From: an uncultured Sulfitobacter sp.
GTDB lineage: Bacteria > Pseudomonadota > Alphaproteobacteria > Rhodobacterales > Rhodobacteraceae
DNA length: 64,000 bases
Reading direction: 5' to 3'
Assembly: GCA_937138475.1 (NCBI GenBank)
Contig: CAKZPD010000036.1
Coordinates: 62,001 to 126,000 of the forward strand
A model generated the notes under the pieces. That model did not search any database and was not told where the DNA came from. It saw only the letters and a list, made by a program, of their open reading frames with translations. How positions within the stretch are numbered: position 1 is the first letter of the stretch; the number at the start of each line of letters is the position of its first letter. A program made the position numbers and the translations under genes. Positions 27,058-36,400 of the stretch are shown one piece after another.

Positions 27058-27906
27058 ATGCGCTTGATTTTCGGGCTTGTTCTTATCGTCGGCTTGGCGC
27101 TGGCGGGCGGCGCTGTTTATATGGCGCGCAACTATATCGGGCTGTATCAGACAGAATTGGCCAAGGAACGGGCGGCGCGCGCACCTGCGGTGGCGACGGT
27201 GCAGGTCTATGTGGCCAAACGCGCCCTTAAATATGGGGAACCCCTGACCCGCGCCGATGTCTATTTGGTCGAATGGCCCCAGGCCGCCCTGCCGGACGGG
27301 GTCTTTCAGGACGAGGCGGGCTTGTTCCCCCCAGACGCCCCTGGGCCGCGTCTGCTGCTGCGTCCGGTGGAACGAAATGAGGCGGTTCTGGCCGTCAAAG
27401 TCACCCAACCGGGTGAGGACGCGGGCCTGACCTCGCGGCTTGAGAGGGGCATGCGCGCCTTTGCCATCAAGGTCGATGTGGCCAGCGGGGTATCAGGGTT
27501 CCTGCGGCCGGGCGACAAGGTGGATGTGTATTGGACCGGCAAAGTAAACCACGGGGATGAGCGGAAAACCCGCGATGTCACCAAGTTGATCGAGGCGGCG
27601 GTGCTGTTGATCGCCATCGACCAAAGCGCCAGCGAAGTCGACAGCGCCACCATCGCCCGCACCGTGACTGTCGCGGTGCGCCCCGGACAGGTCGCCGCGT
27701 TGGCGCAGGCGCAATCCACCGGCAAGCTGTCGCTGTCTTTGGTCGGCACCGGCGATGACACCGTCGCCGCCGCGATTGAGGTGGATCAACGCAGCCTTTT
27801 GGGGCTGGAACATCCCCCCCAAGCGGCCCCCAAGGCCCGCAGCTGCTCTATCAAGACCAGGCGCGGCGGCGAAGTGAACGAGATCGCAATCCCCTGCCCC
27901 GACTAA
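27058..27906 (+). CDS. cpaB: Tad pilus assembly protein CpaB
   Basis: 282-residue protein with one N-terminal membrane helix (MRLIFGLVLIVGLALAGGAVYMA) and an SAF domain (VQVYVAKRALKYGEPLTRADVYLVEWP at about residues 50-77). The CpaB/RcpC domain follows, with MRAFAIKVDVASGVSGFLRPGDKVDVYWTG. CpaB sits in the periplasm next to the secretin and may bind peptidoglycan. AAAGGGG precedes the ATG. A CtrA-like site lies between this gene and cpaC, suggesting a second promoter. Confidence 0.92.
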   Translation: MRLIFGLVLIVGLALAGGAVYMARNYIGLYQTELAKERAARAPAVATVQVYVAKRALKYGEPLTRADVYLVEWPQAALPDGVFQDEAGLFPPDAPGPRLLLRPVERNEAVLAVKVTQPGEDAGLTSRLERGMRAFAIKVDVASGVSGFLRPGDKVDVYWTGKVNHGDERKTRDVTKLIEAAVLLIAIDQSASEVDSATIARTVTVAVRPGQVAALAQAQSTGKLSLSLVGTGDDTVAAAIEVDQRSLLGLEHPPQAAPKARSCSIKTRRGGEVNEIAIPCPD

Positions 27907-27931
27907 TCCGCTGCCCCGGCTGGCCGCGCCG

Positions 27932-27945
27932 TTAAGAAAGATTAA
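27932..27945. promoter_or_regulatory. CtrA-like site upstream of cpaC
   Basis: TTAAGAAAGATTAA contains two TTAA half-sites separated by 6 bases (the CtrA consensus has 7), flanked as GTTAA...TTAAC. It lies 123 bases before the cpaC start in an AT-rich patch. CtrA often controls Tad and motility genes in alphaproteobacteria, but the spacing mismatch keeps confidence low. Confidence 0.35.
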
Positions 27946-28067
27946 CAACCACAACGTGTTGCAATATGATTACACACAACAATTAGATGAATATTTTCGT
28001 TGCCTGACCCGGCAAACTGGCGCAGCCTAGTCCCAATGGGGCGCAGACCCCGCATCCGAGGCACCAT

Positions 28068-29516
28068 ATGAAAGCGGGTCACATGACAGTTGATCACCTG
28101 CTCCGGGCCGTCTGTTTCGGCCTTGTTCTGACTTGTTCGCCCCAGATCCCGCCAGCGTTGGCACAGGGGGCGGCCGTTCGCGTTGTTGACAAAACCACTA
28201 CAAGCGCGCTGTTCGTGCCCATGGGCCGCGCCTTGGTCGTGGAAAGCGACACCCCTTTTGCCGAGCTGAGCATCGCCGACCCCGCCGTGGCCGATATCTC
28301 GTCTCTGTCGGATCGCACGATCTATGTGCTGGGAAAATCGCCGGGGTTGACCACGCTGACATTGCTGGATGCCGGCGGCAAGTTGATCACAAATATCGAC
28401 GTGCGCGTTGCCCCCGATATCACCGAATTCAAAGAGCGCCTTGAGCAAATCCTTCCCGGAGAGCCAATCGAAGTGCGCACCGCCAATGATGGCATCGTGC
28501 TGTCGGGCACCGTTTCAAGCAGTCAAAAGCTGCAACGCGCGCTGGATTTGGCCGAACGCTATGCCCCTGAAAAGGTTTCGAACCTGTTGGGCGTGGGCGG
28601 AATTCAACAGGTCATGCTGCAAGTTCGCTTTGCCGAGATGCAGCGCTCCGTTTCCAAATCGCTCAGCGCAAGCCTCAGCCTTGACGGCGGAATATTTGGC
28701 GGTGATCTGACGGTGAATGGCGGCTCTGGCACATTGAACACCGCCCCCGCAGTCGCCACCGCGCTGGCCGGCAATATCCCCAGCAGCAACAATAACGCCG
28801 GCGCCGTGGTGTTTGGATTGAACGCCGGATCCACCCAAATCAGCTTGCTGCTTGAGGCGCTTGAACAAAAAGGCGTTGTGCGCACCTTGGCCGAGCCGAA
28901 CCTCGTGGCGCTGTCGGGCCAAGAGGCGAAATTCCTGGCCGGCGGCGAATACCCCGTGCCGGTGGCGCAAGAAAATGGCGTGGTCACGGTCAAGTTCAAA
29001 CCCTTCGGGATTGAGCTGAACTTTATCCCGCGCGTCGTTGACGATGCCTTGGTCAATCTTGAAATGGGCGCGGCAGTTTCGGCGATTGATCCAACCAATG
29101 GATTGTCGTTGGACAATGGTTTCGCGATCTCGGCCTTCAGCCGCCGTGAAACCGCCACCACCGTCGAGATGCGCGATGGCGACAGCTTTGCGATTGCCGG
29201 GCTGTTGCAGGACGATTTCACCGACAGCGCATCGCAGCTGCCTTGGTTGGGCGATGTGCCGATCCTGGGCGCGTTGTTCCGCAGCGCCAATTATCAGCGC
29301 AGCCAGACCGAGCTGGTGATCATCATCACCGCGCATCTGGTGCGCCCAAACCGCGGCGCGGCCTTTGCCCTGCCCACCGACCGTATCGCCCCCCCGACCG
29401 AACGCGATCTGTTCTTGCTGGGGCAAACCAGCCGCAGCCAGGCACCGCTGCAAGGGGCCGCCGCCGAAATTGCCAAACAAGATTTCCAAGGATCATATGG
29501 CTATGTTTTGGATTAA
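28068..29516 (+). CDS. cpaC: Tad pilus outer-membrane secretin CpaC
   Basis: 482-residue secretin (RcpA). It has a signal peptide (to about residue 33, ending PPALAQG), an N-terminal 'pilus formation' domain (LFVPMGRALVVESDTPFAELSIADPAVADI), a BON-like segment (DGIVLSGTVSSSQKLQRALDLAERY) and the type II/III secretion C-terminal domain with VRTLAEPNLVALSGQEAKFLAGGEYPVP. It forms the outer-membrane pore for the pilus. The ATG at 28068 or the one five codons later are both plausible. The OmpA-like lipoprotein gene overlaps its 3' end by 20 bases. Confidence 0.95.
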   Translation: MKAGHMTVDHLLRAVCFGLVLTCSPQIPPALAQGAAVRVVDKTTTSALFVPMGRALVVESDTPFAELSIADPAVADISSLSDRTIYVLGKSPGLTTLTLLDAGGKLITNIDVRVAPDITEFKERLEQILPGEPIEVRTANDGIVLSGTVSSSQKLQRALDLAERYAPEKVSNLLGVGGIQQVMLQVRFAEMQRSVSKSLSASLSLDGGIFGGDLTVNGGSGTLNTAPAVATALAGNIPSSNNNAGAVVFGLNAGSTQISLLLEALEQKGVVRTLAEPNLVALSGQEAKFLAGGEYPVPVAQENGVVTVKFKPFGIELNFIPRVVDDALVNLEMGAAVSAIDPTNGLSLDNGFAISAFSRRETATTVEMRDGDSFAIAGLLQDDFTDSASQLPWLGDVPILGALFRSANYQRSQTELVIIITAHLVRPNRGAAFALPTDRIAPPTERDLFLLGQTSRSQAPLQGAAAEIAKQDFQGSYGYVLD

Positions 29517-30174
29517 ATCATTTGCAGGTGTGCTGTTATCCGCCGGTTTGATGGGCTGTTCGTCTGCTGGCAAGGCCCCGATTTTGCTGCAATTGAATGC
29601 CGAGGCAGGCGCCGTGATCGCAGACAAGGATTTTGGCCGCAGCCTGCGCCAGAACACCGGGGTATTGACCTCGGACCCGGCGTTTCAGATCGCCCTGACC
29701 CATCGCTTTGCCGCCGAGGTGCCCAGCACCATCACCTTTGACTTTAACAGCGCCGTGCTGGATCAAACCGCCCGCAAGGCCCTGACCCAGCAGGCCGATT
29801 GGATCGGCCAATTTCCCGAAGTGACCTTCCGGGTGTATGGGCACACCGATGCCGTTGGCTCTGACGCCTATAACCAGCGTCTGGGGCTGCGCCGCGCCAA
29901 GGCCGCCGTCAGCTTTTTGATCGCCCAGGGCATAGACGCCAACCGGCTTGAGGCCGTGGCCTCGTTTGGGGAAACCCAACCTGTGGTGCCGACCCCTGGC
30001 AAGGAACGGCGCAACCGGCGCACCGTGACCGAGGTTCTGGGCCTTGTGCCCGATCATCCCAATGTTCTGGATGGAAAATACGCCCAGATTATCTATCGCG
30101 ACTATGTGGCCAGCGCCATCGCGCCTTCGGGATTGACCGGGATCACCCAGCAAAGCGAAGCCCAGAACGAATAG
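29497..30174 (+). CDS. OmpA-family lipoprotein in the Tad locus
   Basis: 225-residue predicted lipoprotein: the leader MAMFWIKSFAGVLLSAGLMGC ends in a lipobox with Cys21. A linker is followed by a C-terminal OmpA-like peptidoglycan-binding domain (ITFDFNSAVLDQTARKALTQQADWIGQFP ... VYGHTDAVGSDAYNQRLGLRRAKAA). It probably anchors the secretin to the cell wall, a role some Tad systems give to RcpB or a separate pilotin; this is inferred from position. AAGGAT lies upstream of the ATG, and the gene starts inside the end of cpaC. Confidence 0.88.
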   Translation: MAMFWIKSFAGVLLSAGLMGCSSAGKAPILLQLNAEAGAVIADKDFGRSLRQNTGVLTSDPAFQIALTHRFAAEVPSTITFDFNSAVLDQTARKALTQQADWIGQFPEVTFRVYGHTDAVGSDAYNQRLGLRRAKAAVSFLIAQGIDANRLEAVASFGETQPVVPTPGKERRNRRTVTEVLGLVPDHPNVLDGKYAQIIYRDYVASAIAPSGLTGITQQSEAQNE

Positions 30175-30361
30175 GCCGCATTCGACGGGTTGGCCGCGCT
30201 TGCGCACCGGTTTCGCCGCATTCTTGCCTGATTTACCCGCCACCTTCCTTGGACTGGGAAAACACGCGGCCGGACGCCGGGTGTGGGTGCAACAATCTGT
30301 TATCGGGCCCCTTGTGGCCCTGAACCAATTGCCGCGCCCTTGGGAACAAAGGATCGCGGCC

Positions 30362-31552
30362 ATGGACGCGCATGAACAACAGCCGAAGATGGTCGCCTGC
30401 GCGGTAAGCCGCGATTTGACCTGTTTCGATCTGTTGATTTCCGAGCTGGGCGACACGCTTGGCCCGCGATGGTGTGATGTGGATTTTGGCGGCGCAATTG
30501 ATTTCCTGGCCTCGGACAGGGCCGAAGGCATTGCGTTCATTGCCCTGACCATCGACGCCAAAGACGAAGACCACCTGTTATTGCTGGGCAATATCATTGC
30601 CAAAGCCAAAGCGCGCCAAATCAAGGTGATGCTGATCGCCGATGATGTGTCACCGGCGGCGCTGCATTGCCTTTTGCGCATGGGGGCGGATGAATTTGTC
30701 CCCTATCCCCTGCCACAAGGCGAGCTGGAGCAGGCCATCATCCGTATGCGCCGCCCGGCTGAGCCGGCGCCAAAGGCGGCCACCGCCCCCGCCAAGCAGG
30801 GCGCCATCATCGCGGTGCAGGGGCTGGCGGGTGGCACAGGCGCCACCACCTTGGCGGTCAATCTGGCGTGGGAGCTGGCCCAGACCAAGGACATGCGCGT
30901 TTGCCTGATGGATTTTGACCTGCAATTTGGCGCAGTCGCGACCTATTTGGATCTTGAGCGCCCCGAGGCCGTCTATGAGACGTTGGTCGACACCGCCACC
31001 ATGGATGACGAAAGCTTTCGACAATCGTTGCTTTGCTATCAATCGCGCCTTGAGGTGTTGACCGCACCGCGCGACATGCTGCCGCTTGATCTGATTGGCC
31101 CCGAAGACATCGAGCGCCTGACCGATATGGCGCGCAGACATTTCGATTTTGTCGTCATCGACATGCCGTCGACGGTGGTGCAGTGGTCGGAAACGGTGCT
31201 GACGCGGGCGGATATTTATCTGGCGACACTGGGGATCGACATGCGCTCTGCGCAAAATGCCTTGCGCTTTCGACGGGCCCTTCAGGCCGAAGAGCTGCCG
31301 GCTGACAAGCTGCGCTATGTGATCAACCGCGCGCCCAGTTTTACCGATCTGTCCGGCAAGGCGCGGACCAAGCGCATGGCCGAAACCTTGGGCATTTCAC
31401 TGGATGTCATGCTGCCCGAGGGCGGCAAACAGGTCATGCAAAGCACCGATCATGGGCTGCCGCTGGCGGAATGCGCCAAGAAATGCCCGCTTCGAAAAGA
31501 AATCGCCAAGCTGGCCGCTTCGATCGTCGAAGTGGCGCGTCAGGAAGGATAA
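30362..31552 (+). CDS. cpaE: Tad pilus localisation ATPase CpaE/TadZ
   Basis: 396-residue protein: an N-terminal receiver-like domain without a clear phospho-acceptor (residues 10-130), a proline/alanine linker, then a MinD/ParA-type ATPase. The Walker A region reads GLAGGTGATTLAVNLA at about 155-170; the lysine of the usual GKT/GKS is replaced by alanine, a deviation known in the TadZ family. CpaE places the pilus machine at the cell pole. The start at ATG 30362 has AAAGGA upstream; in-frame sequence reaches back to 30200 but lacks a good start. Confidence 0.92.
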   Translation: MDAHEQQPKMVACAVSRDLTCFDLLISELGDTLGPRWCDVDFGGAIDFLASDRAEGIAFIALTIDAKDEDHLLLLGNIIAKAKARQIKVMLIADDVSPAALHCLLRMGADEFVPYPLPQGELEQAIIRMRRPAEPAPKAATAPAKQGAIIAVQGLAGGTGATTLAVNLAWELAQTKDMRVCLMDFDLQFGAVATYLDLERPEAVYETLVDTATMDDESFRQSLLCYQSRLEVLTAPRDMLPLDLIGPEDIERLTDMARRHFDFVVIDMPSTVVQWSETVLTRADIYLATLGIDMRSAQNALRFRRALQAEELPADKLRYVINRAPSFTDLSGKARTKRMAETLGISLDVMLPEGGKQVMQSTDHGLPLAECAKKCPLRKEIAKLAASIVEVARQEG

Positions 31553-31554
31553 CG

Positions 31555-32946
31555 ATGTTTTCACGCTATAAAAAACCTGCCGCCCCGGCGCCAAGCCAGA
31601 TCGCCCCGGCCCAGGCCAAACCCGCCGCCCCTGTCGCCCCGGCGCCTGACAAGGACAAAAAACGCAAGGAGCGGCTGAGCGAGATCAAGCTTGATGTGCA
31701 CCGGGTCTTGCTTGACAATTTGAACCTTGCCGCCCTTGAACACGCCAGCGAACAGGATCTGCGCACCGAAATCAGCGCCATTTGCAGCGAATACCTGACC
31801 GAACAGAACATCGCCTTGAACCGGGATGACCGCAGCGCGCTGAACACCGAACTTTATGATGAGGTCACAGGCCTGGGCCCGCTTGAGGCGTTGCTTCAGG
31901 ATGACACGGTCAACGACATTCTGGTGAACGGCCCCCAGCAGATCATCGTGGAACGCGCCGGCAAGCTTGAGCTGACCGACATCACCTTTAAGGATGAACG
32001 CCACCTTTTGCGGATCATCGACAAAATTGTCAGCGCGGTTGGCCGCCGGGTCGATGAAAGCAACCCCTATGTCGATGCCCGCCTCAAGGATGGCTCGCGA
32101 TTCAATGCGATGGTGCCGCCGGTGGCGGTGGATGGGTCTTTGGTGTCGATCCGCAAGTTCAAGAAGGACAAGCTTGGCATCAAGGATCTGGTCGAATTTG
32201 GCGCCTTCAGCCCCGAAATGGCCGCCTATCTTGAGGCCGCCGTGGCGACGCGGCTGAATGTGATCGTTTCAGGGGGCACCGGGTCAGGCAAGACCACGAC
32301 GCTGAACGCCCTGTCGTCGTTCATCGACAACGCCGAGCGCATTCTAACCATCGAAGACACCGCCGAATTGCAACTGCAACAAACCCATGTGGGCCGCATG
32401 GAAAGCCGCCCGCCCAACGTCGAGGGCAAGGGCGAAGTCAGCCAGCGCGATTGCCTGAAAAACGCCCTGCGGATGCGGCCCGATCGGATCATTGTCGGGG
32501 AAACCCGCGGCGAAGAGGTGATTGACATGCTTCAGGCCATGAACACCGGCCATGACGGATCCATGACCACGATCCACGCCAATTCCGCCCGCGATGGCAT
32601 CAGCCGCCTTGAAAACATGATCGCCATGGCGGGCATTGAGATGCCTCTCAAGGCGATGCGCTCGCAGATCTCTTCGGCGGTGAACCTGATTGTTCAGGCC
32701 TCGCGGCTTCAGGATGGATCGCGGCGGATGGTGTCCATTACCGAAGTCACCGGAATGGAGGGCGAGGTGATCTCGATGCAGGAAATCTTTCGCTATGAAC
32801 GCACCGGGCTGACCCCCGGTAACAAGATCATCGGCCATTTCACCGCCACCGGCGTGCGCAGCCACTATGCCGAACGCTTCAAGATGTGGGGCTATGACCT
32901 GCCGCCGTCTATCTATGAACCCAGCCAGAAAGGGGCCTTGGGATGA
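31555..32946 (+). CDS. cpaF: Tad pilus secretion ATPase CpaF/TadA
   Basis: 463-residue hexameric secretion ATPase that powers pilus extension and, in some bacteria, retraction. A proline/alanine-rich N-terminal tail (10-30) leads into the N1 domain. Walker [10 protein letters not shown] is at 240-248, and [36 protein letters not shown] carries the Walker B and His-box region. AAGGA overlaps the end of cpaE two bases upstream. Its stop overlaps the tadB ATG (ATGA). Confidence 0.97.
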   Translation: MFSRYKKPAAPAPSQIAPAQAKPAAPVAPAPDKDKKRKERLSEIKLDVHRVLLDNLNLAALEHASEQDLRTEISAICSEYLTEQNIALNRDDRSALNTELYDEVTGLGPLEALLQDDTVNDILVNGPQQIIVERAGKLELTDITFKDERHLLRIIDKIVSAVGRRVDESNPYVDARLKDGSRFNAMVPPVAVDGSLVSIRKFKKDKLGIKDLVEFGAFSPEMAAYLEAAVATRLNVIVSGGTGSGKTTTLNALSSFIDNAERILTIEDTAELQLQQTHVGRMESRPPNVEGKGEVSQRDCLKNALRMRPDRIIVGETRGEEVIDMLQAMNTGHDGSMTTIHANSARDGISRLENMIAMAGIEMPLKAMRSQISSAVNLIVQASRLQDGSRRMVSITEVTGMEGEVISMQEIFRYERTGLTPGNKIIGHFTATGVRSHYAERFKMWGYDLPPSIYEPSQKGALG

Positions 32947-33905
32947 ACCCCGAACTGATCATCTATGCGTTGGTATTTGGCGGGGTCTTCGCCCTTGTCG
33001 AAGGGTTATATCTGGCGGTTTTCGGCAATTCCATCCGGCTTAGCAGCCGGGTGAACCGGCGTCTGGCCCTGTTGGACAAAGGCGCCGAGCGCAAAGAAGT
33101 CATGGAAACCCTGCGCAAGGAAATGCACCAACATATGAGGGCGCGCGCTGTCCCGCTTTATGCGCTGCTCGCGGAAAAGGCGCAAAAGGGCGCCATCGCC
33201 TTCAGCCCGGCGCAGCTGATCTTGATCATGGTGGTTTTATCGGGCCTGTCCTTCATCGGTCTGACCCTTGGCACCCAAAGCGGGCTTGGGGTGCGGCTGG
33301 CGCTGGGGGCGGCGATGGGCATCGGCGGCGTATATTTCTGGGTGGCCACCAAGGCGTCAAAACGCATGGCGATGATCGAAGAACAGCTGCCCGACGCGGT
33401 CGAGCTGATGGTGCGGTCATTGCGCGTTGGGCATCCGTTTTCATCGGCCATTCAGATCGTCGCAAAAGAGGTCCAAGACCCATTGGCCACCGAATTCGGC
33501 ATGATCGCAGACGAAAGCGCCTATGGCCGGGATGTGGGCGATGCGCTCAAGGAAATGGCCGACCGGCTGGATATGCAAGATCTGCGGTTTCTGGCCGTGG
33601 CTGTCACGATTCAGCAGCAATCGGGCGGCAACTTGGCGGAAATTCTTGCCGGGTTGGCCAAGGTCATTCGCGCCCGATTTCGTCTGTTCCGCCGTGTCAA
33701 GGCCATCACAGCCGAGGCCAAGTGGTCCGGAAAGTTCCTGTCGGCCTTCCCTGTCGTTGCGTTGATCGTGATCAATGTCGGCGATCCGCATTACTATGAC
33801 GAGGTGCGCGATCACGCGCTGTTCATCCCCGCCTGTTTCGCCGTCGGAATATTCTTGTCGCTGAACCTGTTTGTGATGCGGGTGTTGACCAATATAAAAG
33901 TTTGA
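32943..33905 (+). CDS. tadB: Tad pilus inner-membrane platform protein TadB
   Basis: 320-residue type II secretion F-domain protein. One N-terminal helix (about 4-25), a pair of helices near 95-135, the cytoplasmic F domain (EQLPDAVELMVRSLRVGHPFSSAIQIVAKE) and two C-terminal helices. It pairs with TadC to form the membrane platform turned by CpaF. Its ATG overlaps the cpaF stop, and tadC begins 10 bases later, so the three are coupled. Length is normal. Confidence 0.95.
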   Translation: MNPELIIYALVFGGVFALVEGLYLAVFGNSIRLSSRVNRRLALLDKGAERKEVMETLRKEMHQHMRARAVPLYALLAEKAQKGAIAFSPAQLILIMVVLSGLSFIGLTLGTQSGLGVRLALGAAMGIGGVYFWVATKASKRMAMIEEQLPDAVELMVRSLRVGHPFSSAIQIVAKEVQDPLATEFGMIADESAYGRDVGDALKEMADRLDMQDLRFLAVAVTIQQQSGGNLAEILAGLAKVIRARFRLFRRVKAITAEAKWSGKFLSAFPVVALIVINVGDPHYYDEVRDHALFIPACFAVGIFLSLNLFVMRVLTNIKV

Positions 33906-33915
33906 AAGGCCCGCC

Positions 33916-34878
33916 ATGACTGCCAGTGAACTGACCCAAATTCTTGGCCCCTTTGGCCCGGTGATCGTCATGGGCGTGCTGGGCGTCGTTGCCATTCTGG
34001 CGGCGACGCTGATGCTTTGGTCGCGCCCGGCCGATCCGATGGACAAGCTGGCCGCCCAAATCAAGGCCCCGCGCAGCGATCACAGCCCGCAGGCCCTGCG
34101 CCAGAAGGACCGGAACGAACAGCTGCAAAAATTCGCCAGCTTTTTGGAACCACAAGACATCGCCGAGCTGAGCAAAAAGCAAATGCAGCTGCGCCAAGCC
34201 GGATACCAAAGCAAAGATGCCGTGCGGATGTTTCATTTTGCGCAATTTGCCCTTGGTCTGGCCGGGCTGGGGCTGGCGCTGATCTATCTTTATGGGCTGG
34301 GGGCGGCCGCCGGGCTGACCACGCAAAAGGCGATGATTTACACCATTATTCCCGGTGGCATCGGATATTACCTGCCAACCTATTGGATCACCCGCCGGAT
34401 TGCCGCCCGCCAAGACGAAATCACCAGCGGCTTTCCCGATGCGTTGGACATGATGTTGGTCTGCGTCGAGGCCGGGCAATCGCTAGACCAATGTATCGTC
34501 CGTGTGGGGCGCGAGCTGCGGGCCTCGTATCCTGCCTTGGCCCATGAATTCCAGATTGTCGCCCACGAGATGAAGGCCGGCAAGGACAAGATCACCGTTC
34601 TGAACGATATGGGGGCGCGCTGCGGGGTGCAGGATGTGTCCTCCTTTGTTACGGTTTTGGTGCAATCGGCCAGCTTTGGCACCTCGATCGCGGATGCGCT
34701 GCGGGTTTATGCCGGTGAAATGCGCGACAAACGGGTGATGCGCGCCGAAGAGGCGGCGAACAAGCTGCCCACCAAGATGACGCTGGCCACGATGATGCTG
34801 ACGGTTCCGCCCCTGTTGATTATTCTGGTCGGCCCGTCGGTTCATGGCATCACACAGCTGGGCAACATGGGACAATAG
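33916..34878 (+). CDS. tadC: Tad pilus inner-membrane platform protein TadC
   Basis: 320-residue second platform protein, homologous to TadB. It has a helix at the N terminus (PVIVMGVLGVVAILAATLML), a helix pair at about 110-160, the F domain (SGFPDALDMMLVCVEAGQSLDQCIVRVGRELRASYP) and C-terminal helices ending PPLLIILVGPSVHGI. AAAGG lies upstream of the ATG. The 88-base gap to the TadD-like gene is the longest inside this half of the locus and may hold a weak promoter. Confidence 0.95.
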   Translation: MTASELTQILGPFGPVIVMGVLGVVAILAATLMLWSRPADPMDKLAAQIKAPRSDHSPQALRQKDRNEQLQKFASFLEPQDIAELSKKQMQLRQAGYQSKDAVRMFHFAQFALGLAGLGLALIYLYGLGAAAGLTTQKAMIYTIIPGGIGYYLPTYWITRRIAARQDEITSGFPDALDMMLVCVEAGQSLDQCIVRVGRELRASYPALAHEFQIVAHEMKAGKDKITVLNDMGARCGVQDVSSFVTVLVQSASFGTSIADALRVYAGEMRDKRVMRAEEAANKLPTKMTLATMMLTVPPLLIILVGPSVHGITQLGNMGQ

Positions 34879-34966
34879 CCTGCCGCCCGCGCTTCTTTCT
34901 CGCCAAACCGGTAAAAATGCGCCACACTCCAAAGTTACAAAGATCGTGCAGAAAGATATTCACCCC

Positions 34967-35824
34967 ATGCAAGCGCCCCTTCCGATCCTGATCACCTGTC
35001 TGGCGTTTCTGACCGCCTGCACCCCCGCCCCGCGCCACGACAGCGCCCCGGAAACCTTGAACGATATCAATGTCATCGACGCGGTCGATCTGAATGCGGT
35101 CATGCTGAACGCCGCCGACCCGAATGAGGCGGTGACCTATTTCGCCCGCGCATCAACCAGCCGGCCCGAGCGCTTGGATTTGCGCCGCGGCCATGCCCTT
35201 TCGCTTAGCCGGGCCAAGCGCTTTGCCGAAGCCACCCCCGTTTGGGCGCGCGTCAACGCCCACCCCGCCGCCGCCGCCCAAGACCGGCTGAATTGGACCG
35301 ACAGCCTGATCCGCAGCGGCGATTGGGTGCAGGCCAAGGCGGTTTTTGCCAAGGTGCCGCAATCTGATCAAAGCTTTGCGCGCTTTCGTCTGGCCGCCAT
35401 CTTGGCCGATCACAGTCAAGACTGGCCAGAGGCCGACGGCTTTTATGAAAAGGCCGCCGCGCTTACCCCAACGCCCGCCGGGATTTTCAACAACTGGGGC
35501 TATTCCAAACTAACCCGCCGCGATTTCCCCGAGGCCCAGCGTCTGTTCACCCAAGCCATACGCCTTGATCCCGATCTGTTTACCGCCAAGAACAACCTTG
35601 CCTTGGCGCGCGGCGCGCAGGGCCAGTATTCGCTGCCGGTGATCCCCATGACCCAGACCGAGCGGGCGCAGCTGTTGCACACGCTGGCGCTGGCGGCGAT
35701 CAAACGCGGCGACGTCGAAACCGGCAAGGCGCTGCTCTTGCAGGCCATCGAAAGCCATCCGCGCCATTTTGACGCCGCGGTGCAATCCCTGCGCGCCCTC
35801 GAAGCCGGCGCAGCAAGCGGTTGA
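34967..35824 (+). CDS. TadD-like TPR lipoprotein
   Basis: 285-residue predicted lipoprotein: the leader MQAPLPILITCLAFLTAC has a lipobox with Cys18. At least three TPR repeats follow (roughly residues 60-170 and 195-265), including IFNNWGYSKLTRRDFPEAQRLFTQAIRLDPDLFTAKNNLALA. TadD proteins are outer-membrane pilot-like lipoproteins for Tad secretion. The ATG at 34967 is chosen for the lipoprotein leader; the ribosome binding site is poor (AGAAAGA, far upstream). The prepilin peptidase gene follows after 6 bases. Confidence 0.88.
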   Translation: MQAPLPILITCLAFLTACTPAPRHDSAPETLNDINVIDAVDLNAVMLNAADPNEAVTYFARASTSRPERLDLRRGHALSLSRAKRFAEATPVWARVNAHPAAAAQDRLNWTDSLIRSGDWVQAKAVFAKVPQSDQSFARFRLAAILADHSQDWPEADGFYEKAAALTPTPAGIFNNWGYSKLTRRDFPEAQRLFTQAIRLDPDLFTAKNNLALARGAQGQYSLPVIPMTQTERAQLLHTLALAAIKRGDVETGKALLLQAIESHPRHFDAAVQSLRALEAGAASG

Positions 35825-35830
35825 GAACCA

Positions 35831-36325
35831 TTGGAAATCGCCGCTGATACCGCCCGAATTTTTTTGCCCCTGGTCCTGCCGGTCTGTCTTTGGGTGATCT
35901 ATACTGATCTATCCGCCATGCGGATCAGCAATGGCGCGGTGGGGCTGTTGGTGATTGGTTTTTTCGGGCTGGGGCTGTGGGTTTTGACCGGAGATGTTCT
36001 GGCGGCGCGTGCCGTGCAATTTGCCGTGGTTTTGCTGCTGTGCTTTGGCTTGTTCGCGCTGAACACCATGGGCGCCGGCGACGCCAAGTTCATCGCCGCC
36101 GCCGCACCCTATGTGCATCCGGGGGATCTGCGTTTGGCGATTGCGCTGTTTGCGGCCATTTTGCTGGCCGCCGTGGCGGCGCATCGCCTGGCGCGCCACA
36201 GCGCCCTGCACCGCCTTGCCCCCCATTGGCAAAGCTGGCAATCGGGCAAACGCTTTCCTATGGGGTTTGCCCTGGGCGCCGGCCTTGCCGCTTATCTTGT
36301 GCTGGGCGCCCTGTTTGGTCGCTAG
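35831..36325 (+). CDS. cpaA: Prepilin peptidase CpaA/TadV (A24 family)
   Basis: 164-residue membrane aspartic protease that removes pilin leader peptides. About five hydrophobic helices. The first catalytic Asp is in IYTDLSAMRISN (Asp26) and the second in the GxGD motif NTMGAGDAKFIAAAAP. It lacks the N-terminal methylase domain of PilD, as expected for TadV. Translation starts at TTG 35831, six bases after the TadD-like stop. It is probably the enzyme that processes the Asp5-Trp6 pilins upstream. Confidence 0.9.
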   Translation: MEIAADTARIFLPLVLPVCLWVIYTDLSAMRISNGAVGLLVIGFFGLGLWVLTGDVLAARAVQFAVVLLLCFGLFALNTMGAGDAKFIAAAAPYVHPGDLRLAIALFAAILLAAVAAHRLARHSALHRLAPHWQSWQSGKRFPMGFALGAGLAAYLVLGALFGR

Positions 36326-36400
36326 GTCGCGCCAGGTTTTGCGGTTTTTTAAGGTTGATGGGCCAAGTTGAACAAAATCTGTTCAGCCAAGGTGCCGCCA

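Noticed and set aside
30200..30361. N-terminal extension of CpaE
   Set aside because: The frame is open, but ATG 30362 has a good AAAGGA and fits the family start; the upstream part has no ribosome binding site or domain.
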